A stretch of 64,000 nt of DNA from Micromonospora vinacea (GTDB taxonomy: Bacteria; Actinomycetota; Actinomycetes; Mycobacteriales; Micromonosporaceae), in contig NZ_JADOTY010000001.1 in NCBI RefSeq assembly GCF_015751785.1, forward strand, positions 1,302,001 through 1,366,000, in the 5' to 3' direction. Of the stretch, positions 50,700 to 58,120 are shown in pieces; the first letter of the stretch is position 1; the number at the start of each line of letters is the position of its first letter. The notes below the pieces were generated by a model. The model had not been told where the DNA came from, searched no databases, and worked only from the letters and a program-made list of their open reading frames with translations. A program made the translations under genes and the position numbers.

Positions 50700-50900
50700 A
50701 TGGCTATGACGCTTCGACTTGACGACGACCGTGAACGGCGACTCCGACTCGTTGCGGACGAAGAGGCGCGGTCGATGCACGCCGTCGTCGTCACCGCGAT
50801 CGACGACTACCTCGCTCGGCGGAACGCCAAGGAGTTCGGCGACCTCGCTGACGAAATCATCGAACGCCACGCCACGCTGCTCGCTCGCCTGGCGGAGTGA
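50700..50900 (+). CDS. Ribbon-helix-helix antitoxin
   Basis: 66 residues. The first part (MAMTLRLDDDRERRLRLVAD, then MHAVVVTAIDDYLAR) has the RHH beta-helix-helix pattern that binds DNA as a dimer; the acidic C-terminal helix (FGDLADEIIERHATLLARLA) would wrap the toxin. It should neutralise the Doc toxin and repress its own operon. The ATG at 50700 is leaderless; a second ATG at 50706 is possible. The stop overlaps the toxin start. Confidence 0.88.
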   Translation: MAMTLRLDDDRERRLRLVADEEARSMHAVVVTAIDDYLARRNAKEFGDLADEIIERHATLLARLAE

Positions 50901-51283
50901 TGACGGAGATCCGTTACCCCACGCTCGCTGACGTGGCGAGCATCGCCCGCAAGATCGGCGTTGGGATCAGGGACGCCGGTCTCGTCGAGTCGGCGGTGGC
51001 CCGGCCGCAGACGAGCGTGTTCGGTGAAGACGCCTACCCCGACCTGTGGACCAAGGCGGCGGCACTGCTGCACTCGCTTGTCAACAACCACCCGTTCGTG
51101 GACGGCAACAAGCGGATCGGCTGGATCGTGGCCATCACCTTCCTGCTCCAGAATCACGCCGTCACCATCGATCAGCTCGACGAGGTCGACCAGGACATCG
51201 CGTACGACCTGGTCATCAGCGTTACCGAGAGCCGGCTGACGGAGGTGGCCGAGATCGCCGCGGTGTTACGCAAGCTGTTCTGA
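50900..51283 (+). CDS. doc: Doc-type (Fic-fold) toxin
   Basis: 127 residues. The Fic motif is HPFVDGNKRIG, the Doc form of HxFxDANKR, which phosphorylates elongation factor EF-Tu and stops translation. The N-terminal PTLADVASIARKIG and the AAALLHSLVNN helix match the family. The ATG overlaps the antitoxin stop (TGATG). The codon at 51266-51268 near the C-terminus is the rare TTA Leu codon, which could tie toxin translation to the bldA tRNA. Confidence 0.92.
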   Translation: MTEIRYPTLADVASIARKIGVGIRDAGLVESAVARPQTSVFGEDAYPDLWTKAAALLHSLVNNHPFVDGNKRIGWIVAITFLLQNHAVTIDQLDEVDQDIAYDLVISVTESRLTEVAEIAAVLRKLF

Positions 51284-51303
51284 GCTGGGCGCCCGTCAGC
51301 TCA
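51281..51303. terminator. Hairpin between convergent doc and TetR genes
   Basis: TGAGCTG (51281-51287) and CAGCTCA (51297-51303) pair around a 9-nt loop and include both stop codons. Confidence 0.5.
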
Positions 51304-51874
51304 ACGCCGCGTCGACGATCGTGCGGGCGCTGCGCCGGGCCGCCTCGGCGATCGCCGGGTCTCCGTCCAGCACGCCGCTGGCGAGCCCACCGTCGAGCAA
51401 CAGGGTGAGCTGCCGGGCGAGCAACTCCGGGTGGGCCGCGCCCGCCTGACGGGCCAGCTCGGTCACCCAGGCGCGGACCACGGTCTTGTGTTCGACCGTC
51501 CGGGCGTGCACCGGGCCGCCGGCAGGTGACTCGGCGGCGGTGTTGATGAACGCGCAGCCGTGGTAGCCGTCGCGGCGGCAGGCGCCGGCCAACGCGTCGA
51601 ACATCCCGATCAGCTGGTCGCGCGGCTCGTCGCCGGCATCCCTTGCCGCGGCCCGCAGCGCACCGAACCACGCCTGGTCGACCCGATCCAGGTAGGCCAG
51701 CACCAGATCGTCCTTGCGTGGGAAGTGCTTGTAGAGCGTCGCCTTGGCCACGCCCGACTCGGCGATGACCGTGTCCACCCCGACGCCACGCGGCCCGTGC
51801 GCGTAGAAGAGTCGGAACGCGGTGTCCAGGATCCGGTCCCGGGCCGAGCCGGCCGGAGTGCGTGGCGCGGGCAT
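51296..51874 (-). CDS. TetR-family regulator
   Basis: 192 residues. The helix-turn-helix is AFRLFYAHGPRGVGVDTVIA followed by ESGVAKATLYKHFPRKDDL. The C-terminal domain (about 60-190) is an AcrR-like ligand pocket with GACRRDGYHGCAFINTA. The ATG at 51874 has GGGAG upstream. It is divergent from the oxidoreductase gene, and both promoters carry a GACAG...CTGTC palindrome, so it probably represses itself and that gene. Confidence 0.9.
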   Translation of the reverse strand: MPAPRTPAGSARDRILDTAFRLFYAHGPRGVGVDTVIAESGVAKATLYKHFPRKDDLVLAYLDRVDQAWFGALRAAARDAGDEPRDQLIGMFDALAGACRRDGYHGCAFINTAAESPAGGPVHARTVEHKTVVRAWVTELARQAGAAHPELLARQLTLLLDGGLASGVLDGDPAIAEAARRSARTIVDAALS

Positions 51875-51906
51875 CGGTACTCCCTTGATCTGCTGGTGTC
51901 GGCTTG

Positions 51907-51932
51907 ATCATACCGACAGTTCCGTCTGTCGG
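51907..51932 (-). promoter_or_regulatory. TetR self-promoter and operator site 1
   Basis: CCGACAG (51913-51919), spacer TTCCGT, CTGTCGG (51926-51932). Directly beside it the minus-strand -10 box TATGAT occupies 51907-51912, 32 nt before the TetR ATG. Confidence 0.65.
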
Positions 51933-51980
51933 CCCCGGTGCGGTGACGCGGGCGAGGAGGCGGGGGTGTCAGGTGGGCGG

Positions 51981-52043
51981 CCTTTGGAGCTGAATCGCTT
52001 ACGACATCAGCGGGTGATTCGTTTGCGACATCAGCTCCAAAGG
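51981..52043. repeat. 63-bp palindromic element with internal direct repeats
   Basis: CCTTTGGAGCTGA (51981-51993) and TCAGCTCCAAAGG (52031-52043) are perfect 13-bp inverted arms. Inside, two 20-nt units, GAATCGCTTACGACATCAGC and GATTCGTTTGCGACATCAGC, are direct repeats with a few differences. The AT-richer arms and symmetric build suggest a mobile or REP-type element. Confidence 0.75.
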
Positions 52044-52057
52044 TCCTCCAGCAGAGT

Positions 52058-52080
52058 CCATCCCCATCCCCATCCCCATC
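52058..52080. repeat. CCCCAT hexamer tandem repeat
   Basis: About four copies of CCCCAT in a row, a simple-sequence repeat in an intergenic region. Confidence 0.8.
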
Positions 52081-52142
52081 GCACACCGCAGGGCCGTCCG
52101 CAGGGCGGCGCCAGCCTTGGGACGCGGCAAGGGGACAGCAGT

Positions 52143-52164
52143 AGACAGACCTGTCTGTTAGCCT
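52143..52164 (+). promoter_or_regulatory. Oxidoreductase promoter and TetR operator site 2
   Basis: AGACAG (52143-52148), AC, CTGTCT (52151-52156) is a perfect palindrome that shares the ACAG...CTGT half-sites with site 1. The -10 box TAGCCT is at 52159-52164. Confidence 0.65.
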
Positions 52165-52216
52165 GCTCGCCATTCGGCGCGAGCCCGCTCCGCGCCACGA
52201 CGGAGGAGCGATCGAC

Positions 52217-52870
52217 ATGCGTATCGCAGTTTTCGGAACCGGATCGGTCGGGCGGGCGATCGCCGCTCGTACGGCGGAGTTGGGCCACCAGGTGACCATC
52301 GGCACCCGGGACGTCGCGACCACCCGGGCCGGCGAGTACGCGGCCTGGGCGGCGCAGCATCCCGAGGTGGGCCTGGCGACCCAGGCAGACGCGGCCGTCG
52401 ACGCCGACCTGGTGGTCAACGCCACAAGTGGCGACGGCTCCCTGCCCGCGCTCACCGCGGCCGGCGCGGCGAACCTGTCCGGCAAGATCGTGCTCGACAT
52501 CTCCAACCCGCTCGACTTCGGTGCGGGCTTCCCGCCCACCCTGTCGGTGCACAACACCGACTCCCTCGCCGAACGGATCCAGCGTGAGTTTCCGCAGACC
52601 AAGGTCGTCAAGTCACTCAACACGCTGACGGCGGAGCTGATGGTGCGCCCACGTCAGCTCGCCGACGGCGCGCACAGCGTCTTCGTCTCCGGCGACGACG
52701 CGGAAGCCAAACGGATCGTCACCGAGCTGCTCGTCAGCTTCGGGCACACCGACGTCATCGACCTCGGTGACATCTCGACCGCCCGGGGCGTCGAGATGCT
52801 GCTGCCGCTCTGGCTACGACTCTACGGGCGGCTCGACACCGCCATGTTCAACATCAAGGTCGTCCGCTGA
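52217..52870 (+). CDS. NADPH-dependent F420 reductase-like oxidoreductase
   Basis: 217 residues. A Rossmann start (MRIAVFGTGSVGRAIAARTA), an NADP-binding GTRDVATTR, NATSGDGSLPAL, and VVKSLNTLTAELMV match the NAD(P)-binding 'F420 reductase-like' family (COG2085). It may reduce a cofactor or small carbonyl compound. GGAGG precedes the ATG. The upstream palindrome and the divergent TetR gene suggest inducible expression. Confidence 0.85.
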   Translation: MRIAVFGTGSVGRAIAARTAELGHQVTIGTRDVATTRAGEYAAWAAQHPEVGLATQADAAVDADLVVNATSGDGSLPALTAAGAANLSGKIVLDISNPLDFGAGFPPTLSVHNTDSLAERIQREFPQTKVVKSLNTLTAELMVRPRQLADGAHSVFVSGDDAEAKRIVTELLVSFGHTDVIDLGDISTARGVEMLLPLWLRLYGRLDTAMFNIKVVR

Positions 52871-52886
52871 CCGAGGGCCGACAGGC

Positions 52887-52921
52887 CGAAGGGGGCCTGC
52901 GTCGAACGCAGACCCCCTTCG
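52887..52921. terminator. Bidirectional hairpin terminator
   Basis: A 16-bp stem with one mismatch: CGAAGGGGGCCTGCGT (52887-52902) and ACGCAGACCCCCTTCG (52906-52921), loop CGA. It lies between the convergent oxidoreductase and regX3 genes. Confidence 0.85.
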
Positions 52922-52931
52922 AGTACGCCGA

Positions 52932-53615
52932 TCACGGCTCGAACTTGTAGCCCAGACCCCGGACGGTCACGATGAAGCGCGGCGCCGACGGCTCCGGCTC
53001 GATCTTGGAGCGGAGCCGCTTGACGTGCACGTCAAGCGTCTTGGTGTCACCGACGTAGTCGGCGCCCCAGACCCGGTCGATGAGCTGGCCGCGGGTGAGC
53101 ACCCGGCCCGCGTTGCGCAGCAGCAGCTCCAGCAGTTCGAATTCCTTCAGCGGCAGCTGTACGGCCCCGCCGTCGACTGTCACCACGTGCCGCTCGATGT
53201 CCATCCGCACCGGGCCGGCGGCCAGCGTCGGCGCACCCGCCTCGGCGACCTCCGGGCTCTGCCGGCGCAGCACCGCCCGGATCCGGGCGACCAGTTCCCG
53301 CGGCGAGTACGGCTTCGTGACGTAGTCGTCAGCGCCGATCTCCAGCCCGACCACCTTGTCGATCTCGCTGTCCCGGGCGGTGACCATGATGATCGGCACG
53401 GCGGAGCGCTGCCGCAACTGCCGGCAGACCTCGGTCCCCGACATCTCGGGCAACATCAGGTCGAGCAGCACGATGTCGGCGCCGGTCCGGTCGAACTCGG
53501 TGAGGGCGTCGGTGCCGGTCGCGGCGACCGAAACCTCAAAGCCCTCCTTACGGAGCATGTACGACAAGGCGTCGGAGAACGACTCCTCGTCCTCGACCAC
53601 GAGAACGCGGCTCAA
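52932..53615 (-). CDS. regX3: Phosphate-responsive response regulator, RegX3/PhoP type
   Basis: 227 residues. The OmpR-type receiver has VLVVEDEESFSDALSYMLRK, the phospho-Asp in IVLLDLMLPEMSGTEV and the Lys in ADDYVTKPYS. The winged-helix output domain has LPLKEFELLELLLRNAGRVL and KTLDVHVKRLRSKIE. With SenX3 it controls the phosphate-starvation regulon; the Streptomyces name is PhoP. TTG 53615 is chosen because GAAAGGA lies 8 nt upstream and homology starts there; an ATG at 53633 is in frame. It is 24 bp after senX3. Confidence 0.93.
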   Translation of the reverse strand: MSRVLVVEDEESFSDALSYMLRKEGFEVSVAATGTDALTEFDRTGADIVLLDLMLPEMSGTEVCRQLRQRSAVPIIMVTARDSEIDKVVGLEIGADDYVTKPYSPRELVARIRAVLRRQSPEVAEAGAPTLAAGPVRMDIERHVVTVDGGAVQLPLKEFELLELLLRNAGRVLTRGQLIDRVWGADYVGDTKTLDVHVKRLRSKIEPEPSAPRFIVTVRGLGYKFEP

Positions 53616-53639
53616 CGGGGATTTCCTTTCCATTTGCTG

Positions 53640-54923
53640 TCAGACCTGCCGTAGCCCAGTCGGACCGGACTCGATCCCAACCGGCGGCAGTGTCGCCAGG
53701 AGGTCGTCCGGTGGACTGGCGGGCAGCCGGAGGGTGAACGTCGATCCACCACCAAGAGTGCTCGACACCTCGACCCGTCCGCCATGGTTGCTCGCAATGT
53801 GTTTCACGATCGCCAGGCCGAGCCCGGTGCCGCCGGTGGCACGCGAGCGGGCCTGGTCGGCCCGGTAGAACCGCTCGAAGATCCGATCGACGTCGGTGGG
53901 GGCGATACCGATGCCCTGGTCGGCGACGGCGACCTCGACGTGCTCGTCGTCGCCGCGCAGGGTCACCCGGACCGTGGTGTCCTCGCCCGAGTAGTTGATG
54001 GCGTTCTCCACCAGGTTCGCCACCGCCGTGGCGAGTTGGGAGTCGCTGCCGTACGCGGTCAGGCCACGCTGCCCGTCCACTGTCACCGCGACACCCCGGG
54101 CGGAGGCCGTGGTGCGCGTCCGGTCGACCACCTCGGCGATCACCCAGTCCAGCGCGACCGGCTCCGGTGGCGGCTGCGGCTCAGCCCCCTGCAACCGGGT
54201 CAGCTCCAGCAACTCCTGCACCAGCCGACCCAGCCGGGTCGACTCGTGCTGGATCCGTTCGGCGAACCGGCGGGCGGCCACCAGGTCCTCGGAGAGGTCG
54301 GGCGTCGCCACGTCGGCCGGCTCGGTCGCGTCCAGCAACGCCTCGGCGAGCAGTTGCAGGGCCCCGATCGGGGTCTTCAGCTCGTGGCTCACGTTGGCCA
54401 CGAAGTCGCGTCGCACCCGGGTCAGCCGGTGTGACTCGGTCACGTCGACCGCCTCGACAGCGATGAAGCCGTTGCCGAGACCCATCGCCCGCAGGTGTAC
54501 GCCGAGCGGATTCTCCCCCGCGCTGTCGCGACCCCGGGGCAGGTCCAGCTCGATCTCGCGCCGCACGCCGGTGCGTCGCACCTGGCCGGCAAGGGTACGG
54601 ATCAGCGGGTGCGCGGCGATTGAGCCGGGGGTGCTGCCGGTACGCAGCAGCCCCATCGCGCGGGCGGCCGGGTTGATCAACACGGGGACGTCGTCGTTGT
54701 CCAGTACCACGACACCGGCCCGGAGTGAGTCGATCGTCCGGCGGCCGAGCCCGGCCTGCTGCTCGTCGGCTATCGCGGGCCTCCCCCTGCTCCAGCGGAA
54801 GCTGACGCTCCCCGTCGACGTGGAGCGGCCGCCCCGCCTCGGCAGGAACCGGGGCAGCAGCAGACCGGCGGCCATCCCGGCCACCAACGCCACGGCCACC
54901 ACGACCGCCACCGCCCACTCCAC
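53640..54923 (-). CDS. senX3: Phosphate-sensing histidine kinase, SenX3/PhoR type
   Basis: 427 residues. One N-terminal membrane helix (AVAVVVAVALVAGMAAGLLL), a PAS-like domain (about 60-165), the phospho-acceptor His in FVANVSHELKTPIGALQLLA, and the ATPase motifs LVENAINYSGEDT, VADQGIGIAPTDVDRIFERF and GGTGLGLAIVKHIAS. Its partner is the regulator encoded downstream; PhoU, encoded divergently, links it to the Pst transporter. The GTG at 54923 lies 6 nt after a TACGAT -10 box (54930-54935, minus). Confidence 0.93.
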   Translation of the reverse strand: MEWAVAVVVAVALVAGMAAGLLLPRFLPRRGGRSTSTGSVSFRWSRGRPAIADEQQAGLGRRTIDSLRAGVVVLDNDDVPVLINPAARAMGLLRTGSTPGSIAAHPLIRTLAGQVRRTGVRREIELDLPRGRDSAGENPLGVHLRAMGLGNGFIAVEAVDVTESHRLTRVRRDFVANVSHELKTPIGALQLLAEALLDATEPADVATPDLSEDLVAARRFAERIQHESTRLGRLVQELLELTRLQGAEPQPPPEPVALDWVIAEVVDRTRTTASARGVAVTVDGQRGLTAYGSDSQLATAVANLVENAINYSGEDTTVRVTLRGDDEHVEVAVADQGIGIAPTDVDRIFERFYRADQARSRATGGTGLGLAIVKHIASNHGGRVEVSSTLGGGSTFTLRLPASPPDDLLATLPPVGIESGPTGLRQV

Positions 54924-54995
54924 CCGGCGATCGTAGGGTCATTGTTAACCTGGCTACCACACAGACCGGGACGAACTACCCTCACTTACGGAAGT

Positions 54996-55060
54996 GTTCA
55001 CCCCCACGTCTGGCGTCGTTCACCGTGGTTCATCCGGGATCCGTCCACGCGCCCTACCGT
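54996..55060 (+). promoter_or_regulatory. PHO boxes and phoU promoter in the senX3-phoU region
   Basis: GTTCACCCCCA (54996-55006) and GTTCACCGTGG (55018-55028) are 22 bp apart, twice the 11-bp period of actinobacterial PHO-box units. A third GTTCATC follows at 55028-55034. A TACCGT -10 candidate for phoU lies at 55055-55060, and the senX3 -10 box at 54930-54935. The layout matches the PhoP-controlled phoU/phoRP region of Streptomyces. Confidence 0.78.
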
Positions 55061-55127
55061 TGGCGTCGCACCTGCTCAACCCCCTGCGCCGGCACCCGTC
55101 GGCGGCGACCGACCACAGGACGTGATG

Positions 55128-55781
55128 ATGCGCGACGAGTTCCGGGCCGACCTCCAGATCGTCAGCCAACTGCTGGTGGACATGGCGGAGGGCGTCCGCG
55201 CCGCCATGCGCCAGGCCACCCGGGCCCTGCTCACCGCCGACCGGCAGGCCGCCGAGACGGTCATCGAGCGGGACGCCGAGATCGACGACCTCTACCGGCA
55301 CGTCGAGGAGCGGGTCTGTGACCTGCTCGCCCGACAGGCGCCGGTCGCCTCCGACCTCCGGGCGATGATCACCGCGCTGCACGTGGCAGCTGATCTGGAG
55401 CGGATGGGCGACCTCGCCGAGCACGTGGCCAAGACCGCGCTGCGCCGGCACCCCTCCCCCGCCGTCCCGGCCGAGCTGCGGACGGTCTTCACCGAGATGT
55501 CCGAGATCGCCGACCGGATGGCCGTCAAGATCGGTTCGGTGCTGGCGAAGCCCGACGCCGACCTCGCCGGCGAGCTGGACCGCGACGACGACGCCATGGA
55601 CGAGCTGCACAAGAACCTGTTCGCGGTGCTGCTCGGCGACGACTGGCCGTACGGGGTGGAGACGGCGATCGACGCCACCCTGCTGGGCCGCTTCTACGAG
55701 CGCTTCGCCGACCACGCTGTCAACGCCGGCGAGCACGTGATCTACCTGATCACCGGGGAGAGCGCGCCCAACAGCAACTGA
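55128..55781 (+). CDS. phoU: Phosphate-signalling protein PhoU
   Basis: 217 residues with two PhoU three-helix repeats. Metal-binding style motifs are AADLERMGDLAEHVAK (first repeat) and RFYERFADHAVNAGEHVIYL (second). PhoU passes the state of the Pst phosphate transporter to the SenX3/PhoR kinase and keeps it off when phosphate is plentiful. The ATG at 55128 has AGGA at 7 nt; ATG 55125 is equally possible. It is divergent from senX3 and shares a PHO-box region with it. Confidence 0.95.
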   Translation: MRDEFRADLQIVSQLLVDMAEGVRAAMRQATRALLTADRQAAETVIERDAEIDDLYRHVEERVCDLLARQAPVASDLRAMITALHVAADLERMGDLAEHVAKTALRRHPSPAVPAELRTVFTEMSEIADRMAVKIGSVLAKPDADLAGELDRDDDAMDELHKNLFAVLLGDDWPYGVETAIDATLLGRFYERFADHAVNAGEHVIYLITGESAPNSN

Positions 55782-55790
55782 CCGGCACGG

Positions 55791-55839
55791 AAAGGGGCCC
55801 CTCGCCATCGCTCTCCGCGATGACGAGGGGCCCCTTTCG
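55791..55839. terminator. Bidirectional hairpin terminator
   Basis: A 22-bp stem with one mismatch (55791-55812 with 55818-55839, loop TCTCC), starting GAAAGGGGCCCCTCG. It lies between the convergent phoU and gpmA genes. Confidence 0.88.
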
Positions 55840-55845
55840 GCTGGC

Positions 55846-56613
55846 TCAGCGCCCCTGGTTGGCCACCGCCGCGGCGGCGGCCTTCGCGGCGGTCGGGTCG
55901 AGGTAGGTGCCGCCCAGCGTGAGCGGGCGCAGCTGCGGGTCGAGGTCGTAGCGCAGCGGGATGCCCGTCGGGATGTTCAGCTTGGCGATCGCCTCGTCGG
56001 AGATCTGGTCGAGGTGCTTGACGAGGGCGCGCAGCGAGTTGCCGTGCGCGGCCACCAGCACCGTCCGGCCGGCCAGGATGTCCGGCACGATCGAGTCGTA
56101 CCAGTAGGGCAGCATCCGCTCGACGACGTCCTTGAGGCACTCGGTGCGCGGCATCAGCTCGGTCGGCAGCAGCGCGTAGCGCGGGTCACCCACCTGCGAC
56201 CACTCGTCGTTGTCGTCGATCGGCGGCGGCGGGGTGTCGTACGAGCGGCGCCAGAGCATGAACTGCTCCTCGCCGTACTCGTCGAGGGTCTGCTTCTTGT
56301 TCTTGCCCTGCAGGGCGCCGTAGTGCCGCTCGTTGAGCCGCCACGACCGGCGGACGGCGATCCAGTGCCGGTCGGCGGCGTTGAGCGCCAGCTCGGCGGT
56401 GCGGATGGCGCGACGCATCACGCTGGTGTGCACGACGTCCGGCAGCAGGCTGTGCTCGCGCATCAACTCGCCGCCGCGCCTCGCTTCGCCCTCGCCCTTC
56501 TCGGTCAGGTCGACGTCCACCCAGCCGGTGAAGAGGTTCTTGGCATTCCAGTCGCTCTCACCGTGTCGCAGCAGGACCAGCGTCCCGACGGTGGGCCCTT
56601 CGCTCGCAGTCAT
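55846..56613 (-). CDS. gpmA: 2,3-bisphosphoglycerate-dependent phosphoglycerate mutase
   Basis: 255 residues. The catalytic His is in [20 protein letters not shown]; the second His is in [35 protein letters not shown] and [19 protein letters not shown] are family motifs. It interconverts 3- and 2-phosphoglycerate in glycolysis. The ATG at 56613 has AGGA at 8 nt; an ATG three codons upstream is possible. Its place beside senX3-regX3 is conserved in mycobacteria. Confidence 0.96.
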   Translation of the reverse strand: MTASEGPTVGTLVLLRHGESDWNAKNLFTGWVDVDLTEKGEGEARRGGELMREHSLLPDVVHTSVMRRAIRTAELALNAADRHWIAVRRSWRLNERHYGALQGKNKKQTLDEYGEEQFMLWRRSYDTPPPPIDDNDEWSQVGDPRYALLPTELMPRTECLKDVVERMLPYWYDSIVPDILAGRTVLVAAHGNSLRALVKHLDQISDEAIAKLNIPTGIPLRYDLDPQLRPLTLGGTYLDPTAAKAAAAAVANQGR

Positions 56614-56765
56614 GCGGATCATCCTGCCTCAACCGCCCGACGGACACGCGGGCAGCCGTCGTGACGACCACCACGTGAAAAAGCTGATGACCAGCGGATC
56701 CGCCCGCCACTAGGGTTGTAAGGCACGCCAGTCACATCGGTCATTACTTGCAAGCGGGGCGCCAT

Positions 56766-58046
56766 ATGCGGACGATGCGGAGTTGGTTCCGGGACACCAC
56801 CGGCGGCTTACCGACCACCTTCTGGTACCTCTGGTCCGGCACCCTGATCAACCGGCTCGGCTCGTTCGTCCTCGTCTTCCTCGCCATCTACCTGACCCAG
56901 GAACGTGGCTTCTCGGCCTCGCAGGCCGGCCTGGTGATCGGCCTCTGGGGCGTCGGCGGGGCGTTCGGCACCACCGCCGGCGGCACCCTCGCCGACCGGT
57001 GGGGCCGCCGGCCGACGCTGCTCACCGCCCACGTGGGCGCGGCGGCCATGATGCTCGCGCTCGGGCTGGCCCGGGACCTCTGGGCGGTGGCGCTGGGCGC
57101 GCTGCTGCTCGGCATGTTCGCCGAGGCGGCCCGACCCGCGTTCGGGGCGATGATGATCGACGTGGTGCCGGCGAAGGACCGGCTGCGCGCCTTCTCGCTC
57201 AACTACTGGGCGATCAACCTGGGCTTCGCCTGCGCCGCCGTCCTCGCCGGCCTCGCCGCCCAGGCCGACTACCTGCTGCTCTTCGTCGTCGACGCAGGCA
57301 CCATGCTGATCACCGCGCTGATCATCTTCAGCAAGGTGCCGGAGACCCGGCAGGCCGGCCCCGCCACCGCCGTCACGTCAGCAGCGGCTCCGCGAGGCGC
57401 GCTGCGCACGATCCTCACCGACCGGGTCTACCTCGGCTTCGTGGCACTCAACCTGTTCGCCGCGCTGGTGTTCCTTCAGCACATCTCGATGCTGCCGATC
57501 GCGATGGGTGACGACGGTCTGAGCCCGGCCACCTACGGCTCGGTGATCGCACTCAACGGCATCCTCATCGTGGTCGGCCAGCTCTTCGTGCCCCGACTGA
57601 TCCGCGGACGGAGCCGCTCACACGTGCTCGCGCTGGCATCCGTGGTGATGGGCGTCGGGTTCGGGCTGACCGCGTTCGCCGGCACCCCCTGGTTCTACGG
57701 GCTGACCGTGCTGATCTGGACGGTCGGGGAGATGCTGAACTCGCCCTCCAACTCCACGCTGATCGCCGAGCTGTCCCCGGCCGAACTGCGCGGTCGCTAC
57801 CAGGGCGTGTTCTCCCTCTCGTGGCAGATCGCCGGGGCCAGCGCGCCGATCCTCGGTGGACTGGTGCGCGAGCACGCCGGCAACGACACGCTCTGGTACG
57901 GCTGCGCGGCGCTCGGCCTCCTGACCGCTGTGGCCCACCTGGTGTCCGGGCCGGCCCGGGAACGGCGGGCGGTCGCACTGCGCGGCTCCGGCGAGGCACT
58001 GGCACCGACCACCGCCTCCCGGGCCCCGCAGCCCGCCGAGGCGTAA
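56766..58046 (+). CDS. MFS transporter (first of a tandem pair)
   Basis: About 426 residues with 12 predicted membrane helices. The loop 2-3 motif GTLADRWGRRPTLL is the MFS signature A. The start TTGGLPTTFWYLWSGTLINR closely resembles that of the next gene. It is a drug/proton-antiporter-like exporter of unknown substrate. The ATG at 56766 is chosen; ATG 56775 is close, and neither has a strong ribosome-binding site. Confidence 0.87.
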   Translation: MRTMRSWFRDTTGGLPTTFWYLWSGTLINRLGSFVLVFLAIYLTQERGFSASQAGLVIGLWGVGGAFGTTAGGTLADRWGRRPTLLTAHVGAAAMMLALGLARDLWAVALGALLLGMFAEAARPAFGAMMIDVVPAKDRLRAFSLNYWAINLGFACAAVLAGLAAQADYLLLFVVDAGTMLITALIIFSKVPETRQAGPATAVTSAAAPRGALRTILTDRVYLGFVALNLFAALVFLQHISMLPIAMGDDGLSPATYGSVIALNGILIVVGQLFVPRLIRGRSRSHVLALASVVMGVGFGLTAFAGTPWFYGLTVLIWTVGEMLNSPSNSTLIAELSPAELRGRYQGVFSLSWQIAGASAPILGGLVREHAGNDTLWYGCAALGLLTAVAHLVSGPARERRAVALRGSGEALAPTTASRAPQPAEA

Positions 58047-58120
58047 TGAGTGGCGCGGCGGTGCCGGATTTCCTACTGTGCAGTGGAAACAGTTAACAAC
58101 CTGAACTGTCGGGAGGTCGG

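Larger units (their letters stand above)
51875..52216. other. 342-bp divergent region with operators and a palindromic element
   Basis: No gene. From left to right: TetR promoter with operator (51907-51932), a 63-bp nested palindromic element (51981-52043), a CCCCAT hexamer run (52058-52080), and the oxidoreductase promoter with operator (52143-52164). Confidence 0.75.
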
